Shown here in pieces: positions 47,101 through 57,289 of a stretch of 64,000 nt of DNA (positions within the stretch are counted from its first letter, which is position 1; each line of letters starts with the position of its first letter). Under the pieces are notes generated by a model. That model searched no databases, was not told the origin of the DNA, and worked only from the letters and a program-made list of their open reading frames with translations. A program made the translations under genes and the position numbers. Source of the stretch: Melieria omissa (taxonomy: Eukaryota; Arthropoda; Insecta; Diptera; Ulidiidae). The DNA is taken from positions 118,041,891-118,105,890 of the forward strand of contig OZ020267.1 of NCBI GenBank assembly GCA_963971225.1, given 5' to 3'.

Positions 47101-50100
47101 GCAGCCGCCGTGGCTCAGTTGGTTAGTGCGTTGGACAACGAGTCTAAAGCAGCAACCACAGGTTCAAATACTGCCTGTAATAACACCTAAAAAAATAACG
47201 GAAACTCGTTTTCTCTTTCTGTGGCTGTCCCCTCAGCTGGAAATGGCAAACCTCTGAGAGTAAAAATTGCTTATGAAAGAGCTCCCAACCTGCCGTTCGG
47301 AACCGGCATAAAACTGTAGGTCCCTTCCACTACAAAATTCACACGCACAACACGGGTGGTTGCGGGAAGCTAGGCCTTAGTCTCGCGTAAGCGGGCTGTC
47401 GTGCCAGTCAATTATTATTACTTGTTACTACATAAACTGATATCCGCAAATTTACATCCCTATGGCAAAAATGAAACGAGTAGTAGAACACATTTATTTC
47501 TCATTTGTCAATTTTCTTCTTATCTGTCTTAATGAAACTACCTGTATTTTATTGTATAATGTATTTTACTTATTTTTATCTATTTTTAAGCATTTCTACA
47601 AGTAAGACTGAGTGTCTTATAGAAGATCAGTTTGAGTAAATTAACAGGGCTATTTTGGCAAATATAGTTGAAAGGCTTTCAAAAGATTATTGAAAGATAG
47701 TTTGAAAGACTGAATGAGAGATTTTAGCTATTCCAACGAAAATATCTTTCGGAAAAAGCTCTAATATTCAACACTCGAGTTGAAAAATTCCAAAAAAATT
47801 TCAAACAAACAAAACAAGATTCAAACAATTTCGGAGTCATGACAAGACTCTGAAAATTTTACAAAAACACATTATGTACAATGAGAAACCAAAAGATTGT
47901 ACGTGGACATGATGAAATAAACAAGGTGAAGCGAGTAGCTGACAATTTTGTCAACCCATACCCTTATTTTGAAACATAGCAATTGACAACCAATTTTGCT
48001 TTGACATTGAGAGAATATTTTTAACCCCACTCAAAACGTAAAATCGAAAATATTGTGTTTAAAAATTTTCATTTGTAAAATACGCGTTTAACTTCTTCTT
48101 CTAAAGTAAAAGAGTCAAGAGTTTTAATATTCTTTCTGTAAATGGATTTGTTTGTTTCACATATTGTTATGTTTTTTACATGTTTTACATAAATGTTAAT
48201 CATTTTTTAGTAAAGCATGTTACGTTGTGCTACGACATACCTATTTCTTTTTGGTTTCAAATTTTACTATTATTCAATACCAATAATTATGCAGCGTGGG
48301 GACCTGCCACCACGGCAACGAATCGGAATAATCTTACCTACAACGCACTACAATAATAATGAAATTGATTTTTTGATACACCAGGCACAAGTGGGTTAAT
48401 GCGAAGAAAGAAGAAGACTTTCATGTTTTCAGAGAATTTATTTTGAAAACGTCAGTTTTTCAAAAGCTCTCTTGTCAAAATAAGGGTATGTCATCTACTC
48501 GCTTCACCTTGTTTATTTCATCATGGTACGTGGATAGCTCAGATATACATTTTAATGCATCTGCTGAAACGTACCAATGCCATACAAATGTATCCCAAAT
48601 GCGTTGTACTTTTCCAAATTAACCTTTTTAAAACATTATAGCAACTAAAAAACTGGTGCTGCATAATTTTGGATGTGTTTGCTTAACCCTTTCAGTAACA
48701 ATGTCTAACATATTGAACTACAGCCCATACAATTCATACAGCCCGGTTTATTTTCATGTCGGAAAGGGTTAAATAACTTACAGTGTGATGAAGTGCTTTT
48801 AATAGTGCTTGCATAAGTTTTTGGTAATCAAGTTTGAAAGCCCAAAAGGTATACAAAAAATATTTTTACAAATTCGAGGTTAATGAAAAGTAAATAGTGA
48901 TATCGATTATGAGTTTGCGAGGTACGCTCTTCTTAACAAAATTATTATTGTTTTTCTATAATATTTTTTCGCAAAGTCAATTTCGGGTAATGTGATATAC
49001 CAAAGTCCGGGTAATGTCATTTAGTACATCACATAAACCGAACTTATCCCAGCACTACTATTTGTATACAGAAATGTATACAAATGTATTTTATAATATT
49101 TTAAGTGGAATAATCTCAAAAATCTGTTATTTTTATGTTTCAGATAAAAAAATCCATGAAATCATGTTTCTCGATGCAAATTTTTAACCCTAGGTTTACC
49201 CCGTAAAATTGTGACTTTCCTTTTTGATTGACTTGACTTTTTGATTTGACTTTTGATTTGATGTATTTTAACCAAATTTGAAACTAATAGCCACTTTGAT
49301 CAAACGTCAAAATTTGGATACTTTGATTTGTAATTATAAAACTCGTCAACAGTTTGTCTTAAAGAGTTAATAATCTTAAGTGCTTTTCGTTTATAACGAA
49401 CCCGTTTAAGGGAAGGCTCCCCTGGATTTGGGCAAAAATAAGGCAAAGTTTGTAATTTTTTTGTGGGATAATGAAAAGGCGTACAAACTTCCGGTTTTGA
49501 CTATTAAATTCGTCTATTATTTAGGAGTTTAAAAAGTTAAAAAACTTGTTGAAATTCAAAATGGCGGCTACAAAATGGCGATTTCCGTAGGCCTCTGCGC
49601 GCCAAACATCGCTCGAGAACTGTAATCCTGCAGCCTCTTGTAGTGGACTGAAATCAAAAAGCATTGTCATTACTTAAAGATAACAAAATTGTCTGTGCAT
49701 TGAACCAGACTCAAAAAATTGAAACAAAAAATTCTTGCACAATGAATATTTGAAGAAAAAAGTTAAATTTTTTGCACCTTTTTTTAATTTCAACCACATT
49801 TAAAAATTAAAAATAAATAACTATTTATGCAAATTGTAGGTTCAAGGCATACAGAAAATCAAATACATTCGAGCAGTTTTTAGATGAAGAAAATCGGATC
49901 ATTAGATCAAGTCCGGTAAATTCAGTTAGATTGGAAAAAATGGTTTCGAGATAAACGCGTTTGAAGCAAATTAGAGCAGTGGAGCGTCCCGTAGCGCGCG
50001 TGAGACAGGTGTGTTCTCCCATGAAAATACGCGTCGTATCAAAAAATCCTTTTACACACATATTCTACATATATGTAGCCTTCGTTTTATGCAAAAAAAA

Positions 50101-53100
50101 AAAAAACATTTTTCGGTCCAAATCCAGGGGAGCCTTCCCTTAAACGATTTTCCGCCTAAAACGAACCAATTTAAAAAGTACGCGCTTTATGTTTTCGCTT
50201 ATTAAATACCCCTTTTAAAGCGAACTTTCGGTTAAAACGAACCATTTTGCCCAGTCCCTCGAAGTTCGCTTTAAGCGAAAAGTACTGTACTTAACAATGT
50301 GTCAGTTAACAGTTTGGGGCCAAAAAAAGTGTATTTTAAAGCAAAATGTGTCGGGGATCGCCATAAAACAAACAGGTATAGCACATTACCCGAACTTCCT
50401 CTAATATTGTAAAGGGTCATTATAAGCGCAACTTAATATTCTTAAAAATTCCTTTCAAATGTACCGTTAGCCGTTACCGCTTTATGTTTTTTATAAAACA
50501 TTGAATCACTAACGCTGGACAACAACATGTCTGTTGCATGAAGTTTTTTACATGATTCTGAATCGGCTTTCCACGCTGATTTCAAAACCATATTCCGTTT
50601 TTATGTAACAGCTCTAGTTAAAAAACAAAGTCGGCGTGTCATTTTTCGAATTACCCTCGACTTTTTTCATATTGTCGACTTTAATTTCCGAACAAATAAT
50701 CCTATTGACATGATTTGTGCATCGTTGCGCTTACAAAATCTCACGCCTTCTTTTCTGATATAAATCAATTTTATGCGTTTTTAATTGGCGTGCCGGCAGC
50801 TGCCGTGTAATAACACCTAAAAAAAACTCGGAAACAGGAAAACTCGTTTTCTCTATCGGTGGCTGTCCTCTCAGCTGGAAATGGCAAACCTCTGAGAGTA
50901 AAAATTGCTTATGAAAAAGCTCCCAACCTGCCGTTCGGAACCGGCATAAAACTGTAGGTCCCGGTCCCTTCCACCCGCGTACAAATTCACACGCACAACA
51001 CGGGTGGTTGCGGAAAGCTAGGCCTTAGTCTCGCGTAAGCGGGCTGTCGTGCCAGTCAATTTAAAATTAAAATTTGCGTGGTAATAAGGTTTCAAAGTAG
51101 GAAAATATTTAATTTCAAGGCGTTTTTTCTGATGGCAAAAATTGTATAGATGTTTCGTAAATCAAATGACGATGTGTATGAATATCTTAAGAAGAAACAT
51201 CATGCAATACAACTCAGGAAAAATTTTTGGCGGAATACTCAGCATAGAAATAATACCAAAAATGTGCTCATGCAAATTTCAACACTTTTCAGTCATTTGG
51301 CAATGATTTACTTAAAAAACAAAGGCCCTCAAAATAAACAACGTTTTTTTATCTTCCATCGAGCAATTCAAAATTGTTTTTTTATATTTCTACAAGACTG
51401 ACAAATGGCTGAAAAGTGTTGAAATTGGCACGAGCACTTTTTTGGTATTATTTCGATGCGAATGTGTATTCCGGCAAATAATTTGGGTGCGCTGTATTGC
51501 TTGATGTGGCGCCTTTCATTATACACCTATAGAAACTTAGTAACTCGCGGGGGTTAAGGTGCTTGACGTCCTTTTCTGCAAGCCGAAACAGGCCCAGGTA
51601 ACGCACCCTGCTACGACAAGTCACATTACAGTGCAATATGATGTGTTCGGGAGTCTCTTCTGCTGTTTCGCAGAGTCTACAGACGCTTACCTGTTCTATC
51701 CCGATTGTATGCAAGTGTGTCCTCAATCTGCAGTGCCCAGTTAGAAGACCTGTGACCTGTCTAAGCTGGTTTCTCCTTAGTTTGAAGCATTCTTCACTCC
51801 ATTTAGGGTTATAATCTTTGATGAAGATTTTCGAATCCCTGAGACTGGAGGCGTTAGTCCAGTGTTCTGTGTTCCTGGTCCTTTCCTCAAGTCTCAATGA
51901 CTCCGTTATGGCGCCTTTGCCCAGCCCCATAAAGGGTTCAGGTCCTAGGGGGCGTGGCTGATTGAAATCAGCGCACCCAAATTAGTAAAAAAACAGTAGA
52001 AAAACTCCAAGCAACAGAAAAAAGTGCGATTCTGTTGTCCTGTGTAATTAATGGTACTATATTTTATTTTTTTATATTTTCAACTTTAAACAACCATTTT
52101 TTAATTGAATGTATAAGTTCAACCAATAATCCAGGCTCCAGTTGGTTCCACTCCTATAAAATATGAATTTTAAAGTCGCCAACAGAAGAAGAAGGCTGCG
52201 CTCCTACACCCCAAAGTACTCTGTGCTGTCCACTCTTGAACTCGTGAAACAGCTCGAGCGCTCTATGTTTGTGAAAGCACCCCACTCCCCAACTATTTTA
52301 AAAATATTAGGGCTCCTTTCACAAAGCCCTCCAGTAGCATCGACAACAATCTGGTCCATCCAAATCAAATTTCGTTTCATCAGAGAAGATAACCTTTTGG
52401 ATAAAGTATGCATTTGTAGTCATGCTAATCAACGTGTTGAAATATATTTACCATGTTCCAGGAAGTGTAGAAGTTATTTTACGCAAATTGGAGCCGTGCA
52501 GCTTTGTGAGGCGGCACCTTCTTCATAACAGCTCGAACAATATTTTCTGAGTTGCTCAACAATCGCCAAATGGTCATTGGGCGGCTGCGATTTAGATGAG
52601 AACGAATTGTTCGCTTTCAACGAAATTCGACGCTTGTCGTGGTGAGACAGCTTTTATTCACGGCCTGTATTTCGTCGTTTAGCGTAATTATGTGTGCAGA
52701 AGTAGAGCGAGGGCGACCGATTTTCTTCGACATTTCGCTTACACCCGTCCGGAAACCTTAACCCATTCGTTGCAAGGGACGAGTATACTCGTCTTTGGCA
52801 GGGTATCATGCATTGCCAAGACGAGTATACTCGTCCTACTTTAAATATGGTATAACACTCAGGCTTTTGAATTAGCAAATTTTTTGTGGCCAAAAACATA
52901 AATATAGAAATGTAAAAAATAGTACAAATAAATTTTTTTACCAAAATTATGCTTTATTGTGAGAGAGCTTTGGTAAACAATAACACTCAAAGTATAAACG
53001 GCAATGGGAATGACTTCATATAATTTAGGCTTGGCAGCGAATGAGTTAAGAGCCGTAATTTCGCCTTGATCCTTTCCAGATAATTTACCAATTTATTAAA

Positions 53101-54335
53101 ATTAACAAAGAAATGAATGCCAATGTAAAAAAATCGATCTGCGCGATGTTAACACTTTTGATATAATGTGTCTTTTAATTTTGTTACGATTGCAGCTACC
53201 CAAATTATTACTCATGACCATAAAAGCTAACGGTATATTTGAAAGGAATGTTTAAGAATATTAAATTGCGCTTAAATTAAAACTGACCCCTTACATTATT
53301 GTTATGAAAATTAGTTCTGTAGGTTTGTTCGGATCTCTGGATTGTTCGTATCGAAATAAAACACACTTCAATTCTTAAACGCAGTTAATAACCAGCCATC
53401 ACTTTATTTACAAGTTCACACTTTACTGTCTTAACCTTATTGGAATACTTTGTGTTTCACCTTTGCTTGCGTTTACTAAAATCTCTGCGCTGTACCCGGC
53501 TGCCTGTTTGCTTGTCGCGTAGATCGTTCTCGCACATTCCAATTGGACTCAAAATTTCCATTACCATAGCGAGCCATCCGTCTTATATCGAAATTATTGC
53601 TAGCCGGGCGTATGCTAAAAGCGCGTGTCTAAAAGTATGCCCGTAAAAGCATTCTTGTGTATAGCACATCGACAGGGTGCCATATCGATACAATATTATT
53701 CTGGGTTTTTTTCTTTTCTAAAACTTAGATTTGGCACCTTATTTGCCTCCTGAAATTGTTGTAACAAACATTCTTAAAAAGAGAACACAATCAGTAATGC
53801 TAAATGTAATGGTACTTTAGCTTCAGCCTTGGCTAAATCCTATAAATCGTTATGAATTAAGGAAAATGTAAGCTTTCATAAGTTGATTGATTTGTCTTTT
53901 GTGACGATTTTCGTAGAAACAAAAACATGCTTTGTGAGTTTTTATTTATTTGGTGCACCTTTATGTAGTTCCTTTTTTTCTATTATATGTATACCCTATA
54001 TACACCTGTTGACAATTAATTAGAAACGCTGAGAGTTTGTATTTGTTTTCCTTTTTTTAATAACATGGAAAATAATTTTTGAAAAGTTCTCAAAATGTCC
54101 ATATAATTTCCGCATGAGCCATCAAAGTGCAGCGTACTTTGCTTGGCATCGTTTCTAATCAGTTGTCAACAGGTGTATGTATGTAATATATGTCTGCACA
54201 CGATTGATATTAATTTTATAACATAATTTCGAACTAAAAACACTTGTTTTTAAGGGTACTGCAAACAACAATCAATGTACTTTAGTCTCGGAAATTGCTA
54301 AAGCCAGAGAACACATTAAGAATTCTTTGGAAAAG
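44151..54335 (+). CDS. eEF1delta: eEF1delta (eEF1B-delta) guanine nucleotide exchange subunit, first exons
   Basis: Exon 1 is 44151-44240 (30 codons, donor GTAAGA after lysine). Exon 3 is 54255-54335 (27 codons, acceptor TTTTTAAG, donor GTAATT). Both match eEF1delta: KFWVDKACFHNAERQYYE in exon 1 corresponds to the conserved W-D-K...AER-YE N-terminal motif, and LVSEIAKAREHIKNSLEK in exon 3 to the IARAREN-type segment before the leucine zipper. The protein is part of eEF1B, which reloads eEF1A with GTP during translation elongation. Both junctions are phase 0, so exon 1 can join exon 3 directly. The leucine zipper and catalytic GEF domain were not found and should lie to the right of the window. 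Start ATG has a good context (AGAAGAAATGTCC). The intron is about 10 kb and full of transposons. Confidence 0.88.
44406..44792 (+). CDS. eEF1delta: In-frame candidate cassette exon of eEF1delta (129 codons)
   Basis: Open reading frame between an acceptor (ACGCTGCTTAAG) and a donor (AAG then GTGAAA), phase 0 at both ends, so it can be included or skipped without changing the frame of the flanking eEF1delta exons. The first residues are ELAETETYSQNFDEDKLDN. It carries a lysine cluster (KKPKKLKKK), a second basic run (KERNKKRNKSNK), and a charged serine/threonine-rich middle. It has no recognised fold. Vertebrate EEF1D also has a long isoform made by including an extra N-terminal exon; the comparison here is by position and logic, not by alignment. 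The open frame continues to a stop at 44858, so an intron-retained short protein is an alternative. The donor is the weakest part of the model. Confidence 0.6.
44859..47083. other. eEF1delta intron, part without clear elements
   Basis: AT-rich up to 46180. From 46180 to 46940 it becomes GC-richer with a duplicated CCGAGCAGCAAGAGC motif (46219, 46258), an AATAAAGACA signal at about 46853 and a GTGTTTTATTTATC stretch. These could be an LTR, but I could not define its ends or a target duplication. Confidence 0.4.
47097..47423 (+). repeat. SINE copy 5
   Basis: Flanked by the exact 13-bp duplication GTTACTACATAAA (47084-47096 and 47424-47436). Has an intact A box and a better B box (AGGTTCAAATAC) than copies 1, 2 and 4. 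Tail ATTATTATTACTT. In sense orientation inside the eEF1delta intron. Confidence 0.95.
47908..48525. mobile_element. P-element-like miniature transposon, 618 bp
   Basis: Both ends read CATGATGAAATAAACAAGGT and continue GAAGCGAGTAG, with one mismatch in 37 bases; similarity then continues as CATACCCTTATTTTGA after a short gap. Flanks carry the direct repeat GTACGTGGA (47899-47907, 48526-48534), close to the 8-bp duplication of P elements. Known Drosophila P ends also begin CATGATGAAATAA followed by AAGGTGG-type sequence. No transposase or THAP domain is encoded (the only frame, 48217-48399, is short), so it depends on a source elsewhere. Confidence 0.85.
48687..48768 (+). mobile_element. 82-bp TTAA miniature element, copy 2
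   Basis: TTAA on both sides (48683-48686, 48769-48772); CCCTTTCAGTAACAATGTC at the left and ATGTCGGAAAGGG at the right. Same length as, and inverted relative to, the copy at 13415-13496. Confidence 0.8.
49378..50292. mobile_element. Palindromic element with CTTTTCGCTTAAAGCGAAC-type ends
   Basis: The left AGTGCTTTTCGTTTATAACG mirrors the right, whose inverse is AGTACTTTTCGCTTAAAGCG. Inner AAACGAACC and AAAGCGAAC motifs repeat. The style resembles pogo/Tigger miniature elements. A TTAA element (49410-50139) is inserted near its left end. Confidence 0.6.
49410..50139. mobile_element. TTAA element D, 730 bp, nested
   Basis: TTAA on both sides (49406-49409, 50140-50143). Left end GGGAAGGCTCCCCTGGATTT and an exact inverse at the right (22 bp or more). 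No transposase frame was found. Confidence 0.85.
50788..51060 (+). repeat. SINE copy 6 with internal deletion
   Basis: The start CCGGCAGCTGCCGTGTAATAACACC shows the A-box to B-box head has been deleted, so it should lack polymerase III promoter function. Body and tail are normal. The empty site is known from copy B (55225, GGGCGTGGTAATAAGG); a short GCGTG duplication flanks it. Confidence 0.9.
51525..51960 (-). mobile_element. LINE C-terminal fragment with zinc knuckle
   Basis: Minus-strand open frame 51930-51448 contains QVTGLLTGHCRLRTHLHTIG and CRLCETAEETPEHIILHC, the end of a LINE ORF2 after the RNase H domain. Only this 3' portion remains, inserted in repeat family W copy A. Confidence 0.85.
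52150..53095 (-). mobile_element. Tc1-like transposon remnant split by a TTAA element
   Basis: The minus strand gives a helix-turn-helix part (KDQGEITALKVSGR, then MSKKIGRPRSTSAH), then FSDETKFDLDGPDCCRCYWR, which carries the first catalytic aspartate, then a GGxMVWG-like block in a shifted frame. These are DD34E Tc1 landmarks in the right order, with many stops. A TTAA element interrupts the N-terminal part at 52762-53045. Confidence 0.75.
52762..53045. mobile_element. TTAA element E, 284 bp, with GACGAGTATACTCGTC palindromes
   Basis: TTAA at 52758-52761 and 53046-53049. The left end CCCATTCGTTGCAAGG mirrors CTCATTCGCTGCCAAG (inverse of the right end). Two copies of the 16-bp palindrome GACGAGTATACTCGTC lie near 52788 and 52823. 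Removing the element with one TTAA restores the Tc1 reading ALKVSG, which supports a real TTAA insertion. Confidence 0.85.
53300..53692 (-). mobile_element. Solo LTR, related to 19984-20404, inverted
   Basis: On the minus strand it begins TGTATCGATATGGCACCCTGT and ends CTAATTTTCATAACA, parallel to TGTAACGATGAGGCACCCTG...CGTAACA at 19984-20404. GGCAGCCGGGTACAGCGCAG matches GGCAGCCGGGGAGCAGCGCAG. The target duplication is not exact. A further end fragment lies at 57224-57265. Confidence 0.8.
54003..54175. mobile_element. Tc1/mariner-type miniature element, 173 bp
   Basis: TA on both sides; the left CACCTGTTGACAATTAATTA mirrors the right CACCTGTTGACAACTGATTA, continuing GAAACG. It lies about 80 bases upstream of the eEF1delta exon at 54255. 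Confidence 0.85.
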
Positions 54336-54944
54336 GTAATTATATACTTTGTATTAGACATATTTTTTGTAAAACGTAATTGTAAATACATAACATATTC
54401 TTATACTGTCAACGCGCAATCTCATCTCATCAAGTACATAGGGTGTCCTAATAAAAAGACAAAGAAGTTGCACGATCTGGGTAGCCAGTTGACATTGGAT
54501 TTTTGGGAGATGATGAGTTAATTCGGTCTGGAAATCGTTGCTCTAAAAGCGTTATTCCTTTGTTTAACAAACGACAGCTGTCAAATTTCAGAGTCCACAT
54601 TTGCACAAAAAAAGTGTCATGAAACTTAAATCGTGGACTTTTATTGGGACGCCCTATATGTATACAATTCTCAGAGGATGACAACTAAAATAGGATAAAT
54701 GATTTCAGTTTTTGTTATTTCAAAGTTCATTGCGTACCGTTACGTACTGTATTGTATTGGTTTTGCTCTGTTCTAGACTGAGCAATGCTGACATGAAGTT
54801 CGGGAATTGTTCGTGGTTTCCTTCCATTCGTCAATGGCTTAGCATAGCCCCATAAGAAATACTCGTAAATTGCAGTGTAGAAGGATGATACCGTCAGCAT
54901 GCAAACCGCACCAAGAATGCAATGGTGTTTCCACTACCTGATGG

Positions 54945-56105
54945 ATAACACTGCACAACAGCATGTCTGTTGCAGGGAGTTTTTTACATGAATCTGAATC
55001 GTTTTTCCACGCTGTTTTCAAAACCATACTCCGTTTTTATGTAACAGCTCTAGTTTTTGCAAAAAATGGGCGTGTCACTTTGTCGAATTTTCCACGGCTT
55101 TTTTCTCGTTTTCGACTGTTATTTCTGAACCAATAATCCTATCGACATGATTTTTATATCGTTGCACTTACAACATTCACGCCATCTTGCCTGTCATTAA
55201 TCAATTTTATGCGTTCTAAATGGGCGTGGTAATAAGGTTTCAAAGTAAGAAAATATTGAATTTCAAGGCGTTTTTTCTGATGGCGAAAATTGTACAGATG
55301 TTTTATAAATGAAGTTACGAAGTATATGAATATCTTAAGAAAAAACATCAAGCAATACAACACAGCCAAATTATTTGGCGGAATACACATTCGCATCGAA
55401 ATAATAACAAAACTGTGCCATAGCGATATTCATCTCTTTTCATACTTTTTCCTTAAAAAATTAGCAGCCTCAAAATATGCTCTTTTATATGTTCCATTTA
55501 TAGTTTGGAATACAAGCAAAAACAAAAATATTTTGAATTTCTCGAAACAAAAAAAAAAATAAAAACTTTGCATATTTTCAGGCTCCTAATTTTTTAAGGA
55601 AAAAGTATGAAAAGTGATAAAAATCGTGATGGTACATTTTTCCTGTTATTTCGATGCGAATGTGTATTCCGCCAAATAATTAAGCTGTGTTGTATTGCTT
55701 GATGTGTCAACTTTCATTATACACCTAACTCGTTAATTGTTTTACAAAAAATGTGTACGTTTTTGACCATCAAAGAAAACGACTTAAAATTAAATTTTTT
55801 CCAACTTTGAGGTCCAATTACCGCGGCATTTTAACACTTATTAAAATAAGTTGCATCGGAAAAGAAGCCGTGCGGTGTTGTTAATGCGATTAAGTGAAAA
55901 TAATGTCAATCGGTTTTTTGGTTTAGAAACTACGATCGAAAATATGGAAAAAGTAGAGGAAAAACTGAAAAAAAAATATCTCACAAACTAGAGCTGCTAG
56001 AAAAAATCGGAGGGTAGATTCGGAATCAGCACACCCAAATTAGTACGAAACAGTAGAAAAACTCCATGCAACAGAAGAAAAGTGTTTTTTGTTGCGCTGT
56101 GTAAT
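54945..56105. mobile_element. TIR repeat family W, copy B
   Basis: Start ATAACACTGCACAACA and inverted end ATTACACAGCGCAACA match at 13 of 16 bases. GTTGCATGGAGTTTTT / GTTGCAGGGAGTTTTT follow at both ends. It is a cleaner copy of 50509-52048 and shows the empty sites of the SINE and LINE there. No transposase frame. The superfamily could not be assigned. Confidence 0.75.
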
Positions 56106-56414
56106 TCAAGTTTTCAGTTATTGCGACTGTTGCTTTAGTACGAACATTTCATTGATATATTATTGACCTAGCATCAAGAATAGTAAATGTGTTACGATGT
56201 TTATTAACGGAACGACAATTCGCTTGCTCAGACGGCCGCACTTTACAGCCACTAATCCAAGCGTTTTTCGACTTAAAGGCAATTTTAATAAATAAACCAA
56301 AACTCTCCCACATATCTCACATAAATTTCAAGTTTTTAAGGTACAAGAGCGGATACTGCACTTCACCGAAAACGAACAAGTATCCCCAGGTGGCGAATTC
56401 GCTTAAGTACTTAA

Positions 56415-57034
56415 GGCAGGTTTCTACCTTGTGCGGCCGAGAAAACATGTTTTTTTTTTTTAAATTTTTGATGGGAAGGTTTTTAAGATAAACACTGGAT
56501 TTTTTCAGATGTAGGTATATGTTTATTGTACAAGTAAAAAAAGTTTCAAGATAAAATATGGGGGGGGGAGGGGGCCATCGAGTAATGGCGGCAGGACTTC
56601 CTTACTCGCGGAAGTCCTGCCGCTGTTTGAGATGACTTGAAACACAAAAATGAAATTTTTTCTTATTCTGTATCCTTTTGTCTATGGCTGGAACTAGGAT
56701 TTTGAAAAAAAAAATGAAAAATGAAGGATTTATGCGATTTTGACTAAAAAACTAAATTTTTACCTACTTTTTTCAATACAAATTTCTATTTTTAATGAAA
56801 AATAATTATTATTTCTTGAAGATCCTAGTTCCAGCCATAGCTAAGACCTTGATAAATGACTGTTTAAAATTTCGTAGCTATTGCTCAACTCGTGTGGCCT
56901 AAATCACTTCCGCAAGGTCAGTTTTGAGTTTTGAGAAAAACGCGTTCAAAGTTTTGCTTCTACAATCATGTATTAATCCAAAAATGCATGAAAAAAAAAT
57001 CGATTTTTTTGAACGCACAAGCTAGAAACCCCCC
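56415..57034. mobile_element. TTAA element F, 620 bp, with nested inverted repeats
   Basis: TTAA at 56411-56414 and 57035-57038. The left GGCAGGTTTCTACCTTGTGC mirrors the right, whose inverse is GGGGGGTTTCTAGCTTGTGC. Inside are a perfect 14-bp hairpin (56588-56623) and an 18-bp inverted pair TATGGCTGGAACTAGGAT (56682 and 56824). No coding frame. Confidence 0.8.
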
Positions 57035-57289
57035 TTAATACTAAAGTTCTCTATAAGCACAGTCAAGGTATACATTTCTGAAGATCGGTTTAAAAAACAT
57101 TTATTTACACAGTCACATAATAAATGTTGTAGGGTCAAATCATATTTACCATATGCTTTATGGATCGCTGAATCCGAGGTTTATTTTATCCCGCCATGTT
57201 TTTGTCATGTAAGCATATTGTTACGAAAATTAGCTCTGTGGGCTTGTTCGTCTCTCTGGATTATTATTATGATTATTGGCGGGGTATGT

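Larger units (their letters stand above)
50509..52048. mobile_element. TIR repeat family W, copy A, with SINE and LINE insertions
   Basis: Shares order and text with 54945-56105, for example ATGTCTGTTGCATGAAGTTT, CCGTTTTTATGTAACAGCTC, GTGGTAATAAGGTTTCAAAG and CAGTAGAAAAACTCCA. It is interrupted by a SINE at about 50788-51060 and a LINE piece at about 51525-51960. The centre (51190-51290 against 51400-51500) is itself inverted, a foldback form. Confidence 0.75.
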
